A stretch of 5,916 bases of DNA from an uncultured Porphyromonadaceae bacterium (GTDB taxonomy: Bacteria > Bacteroidota > Bacteroidia > Bacteroidales > Muribaculaceae): NCBI GenBank assembly GCA_947178245.1, contig CAMWXO010000095.1, positions 1-5,916 of the forward strand, written 5' to 3'. The notes beneath the pieces are model-generated. The model did no database searches and was not told the origin of the DNA. It saw nothing but the letters and a program-made list of their open reading frames with translations. The translations under genes were made by a program, and so were the position numbers. This document shows positions 5,863 to 5,916 of this stretch, in pieces (within the stretch, counting starts at the first letter, position 1; every line of letters starts with the position of its first letter).

Positions 5863-5916
5863 GGTCCTATAGCTCAGTTGGTCAGAGCACCTGACTCATA
5901 ATCAGGGAGTCCTTGG
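5863..5916 (+). tRNA. tRNA with CAU anticodon (elongator Met or Ile2), 3' end outside the window
   Basis: The parts fall out in order: acceptor strand GGTCCTA (5863-5869), T8 and A9, D arm GCTC/GAGC around a loop with the conserved GG, anticodon stem CCTGA/TCAGG (5890-5894, 5902-5906), loop CTCATAA with anticodon CAT at 5897-5899, variable loop GAGTC, and the first T-stem strand CTTGG at the window end. The remaining T loop and acceptor 3' strand are missing. It is not the initiator: the three G-C pairs at the base of the anticodon stem are absent. A CAU anticodon fits elongator tRNA-Met or, if C34 is changed to lysidine by TilS, the AUA-reading tRNA-Ile2. C4 and C5 of the acceptor are the positions E. 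coli TilS uses to recognise tRNA-Ile2, so Ile2 is a serious option. Confidence 0.93.

Overview
The window looks like chromosomal DNA of a Bacteroidota bacterium, most likely order Bacteroidales. Three promoters fit the phylum-specific consensus (TTTG, 19-22 bp, TAnnTTTG), including a near-perfect one for the tRNA. Real Shine-Dalgarno sites are scarce, and the PyrE and Rieske-like lipoprotein resemble Bacteroidales families. Base composition and protein style would suit Muribaculaceae, but that is a guess. I see no insertion sequence, CRISPR array, prophage or other mobile element.

Layout from left to right: positions 1-121 hold the glycine-rich 3' end of a plus-strand gene, probably a TPM-domain protein. 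It converges with a minus-strand gene cluster. Read in its direction of transcription (right to left), that cluster starts at a promoter at 3407-3438 and runs pyrE, a small SRPBCC-fold protein, a Rieske-like lipoprotein, and a LysE-type exporter fused to a large unknown C-terminal domain. Gaps are only 16-27 bp, so it looks like one operon. A 202-bp intergenic stretch (3343-3544) carries the pyrE promoter and a perfect 7-bp hairpin. To its right is a second minus-strand operon, prmC-recX-comF (gaps 1-8 bp), driven by a promoter at 5688-5721. A compact divergent region separates it from a plus-strand tRNA with a CAU anticodon, cut off by the window end.

Most genes are housekeeping: PrmC methylates release factors, RecX modulates RecA, ComF is a phosphoribosyltransferase-fold DNA-uptake/repair-associated protein, and PyrE makes orotidine monophosphate. 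The less ordinary part is the distal half of the pyrE operon. There, a lipoprotein keeps the Rieske sequence frame with its histidine ligands replaced, and a LysE exporter carries a roughly 285-residue extension that charge distribution places in the periplasm. Both are envelope proteins, co-transcribed with a pyrimidine gene.
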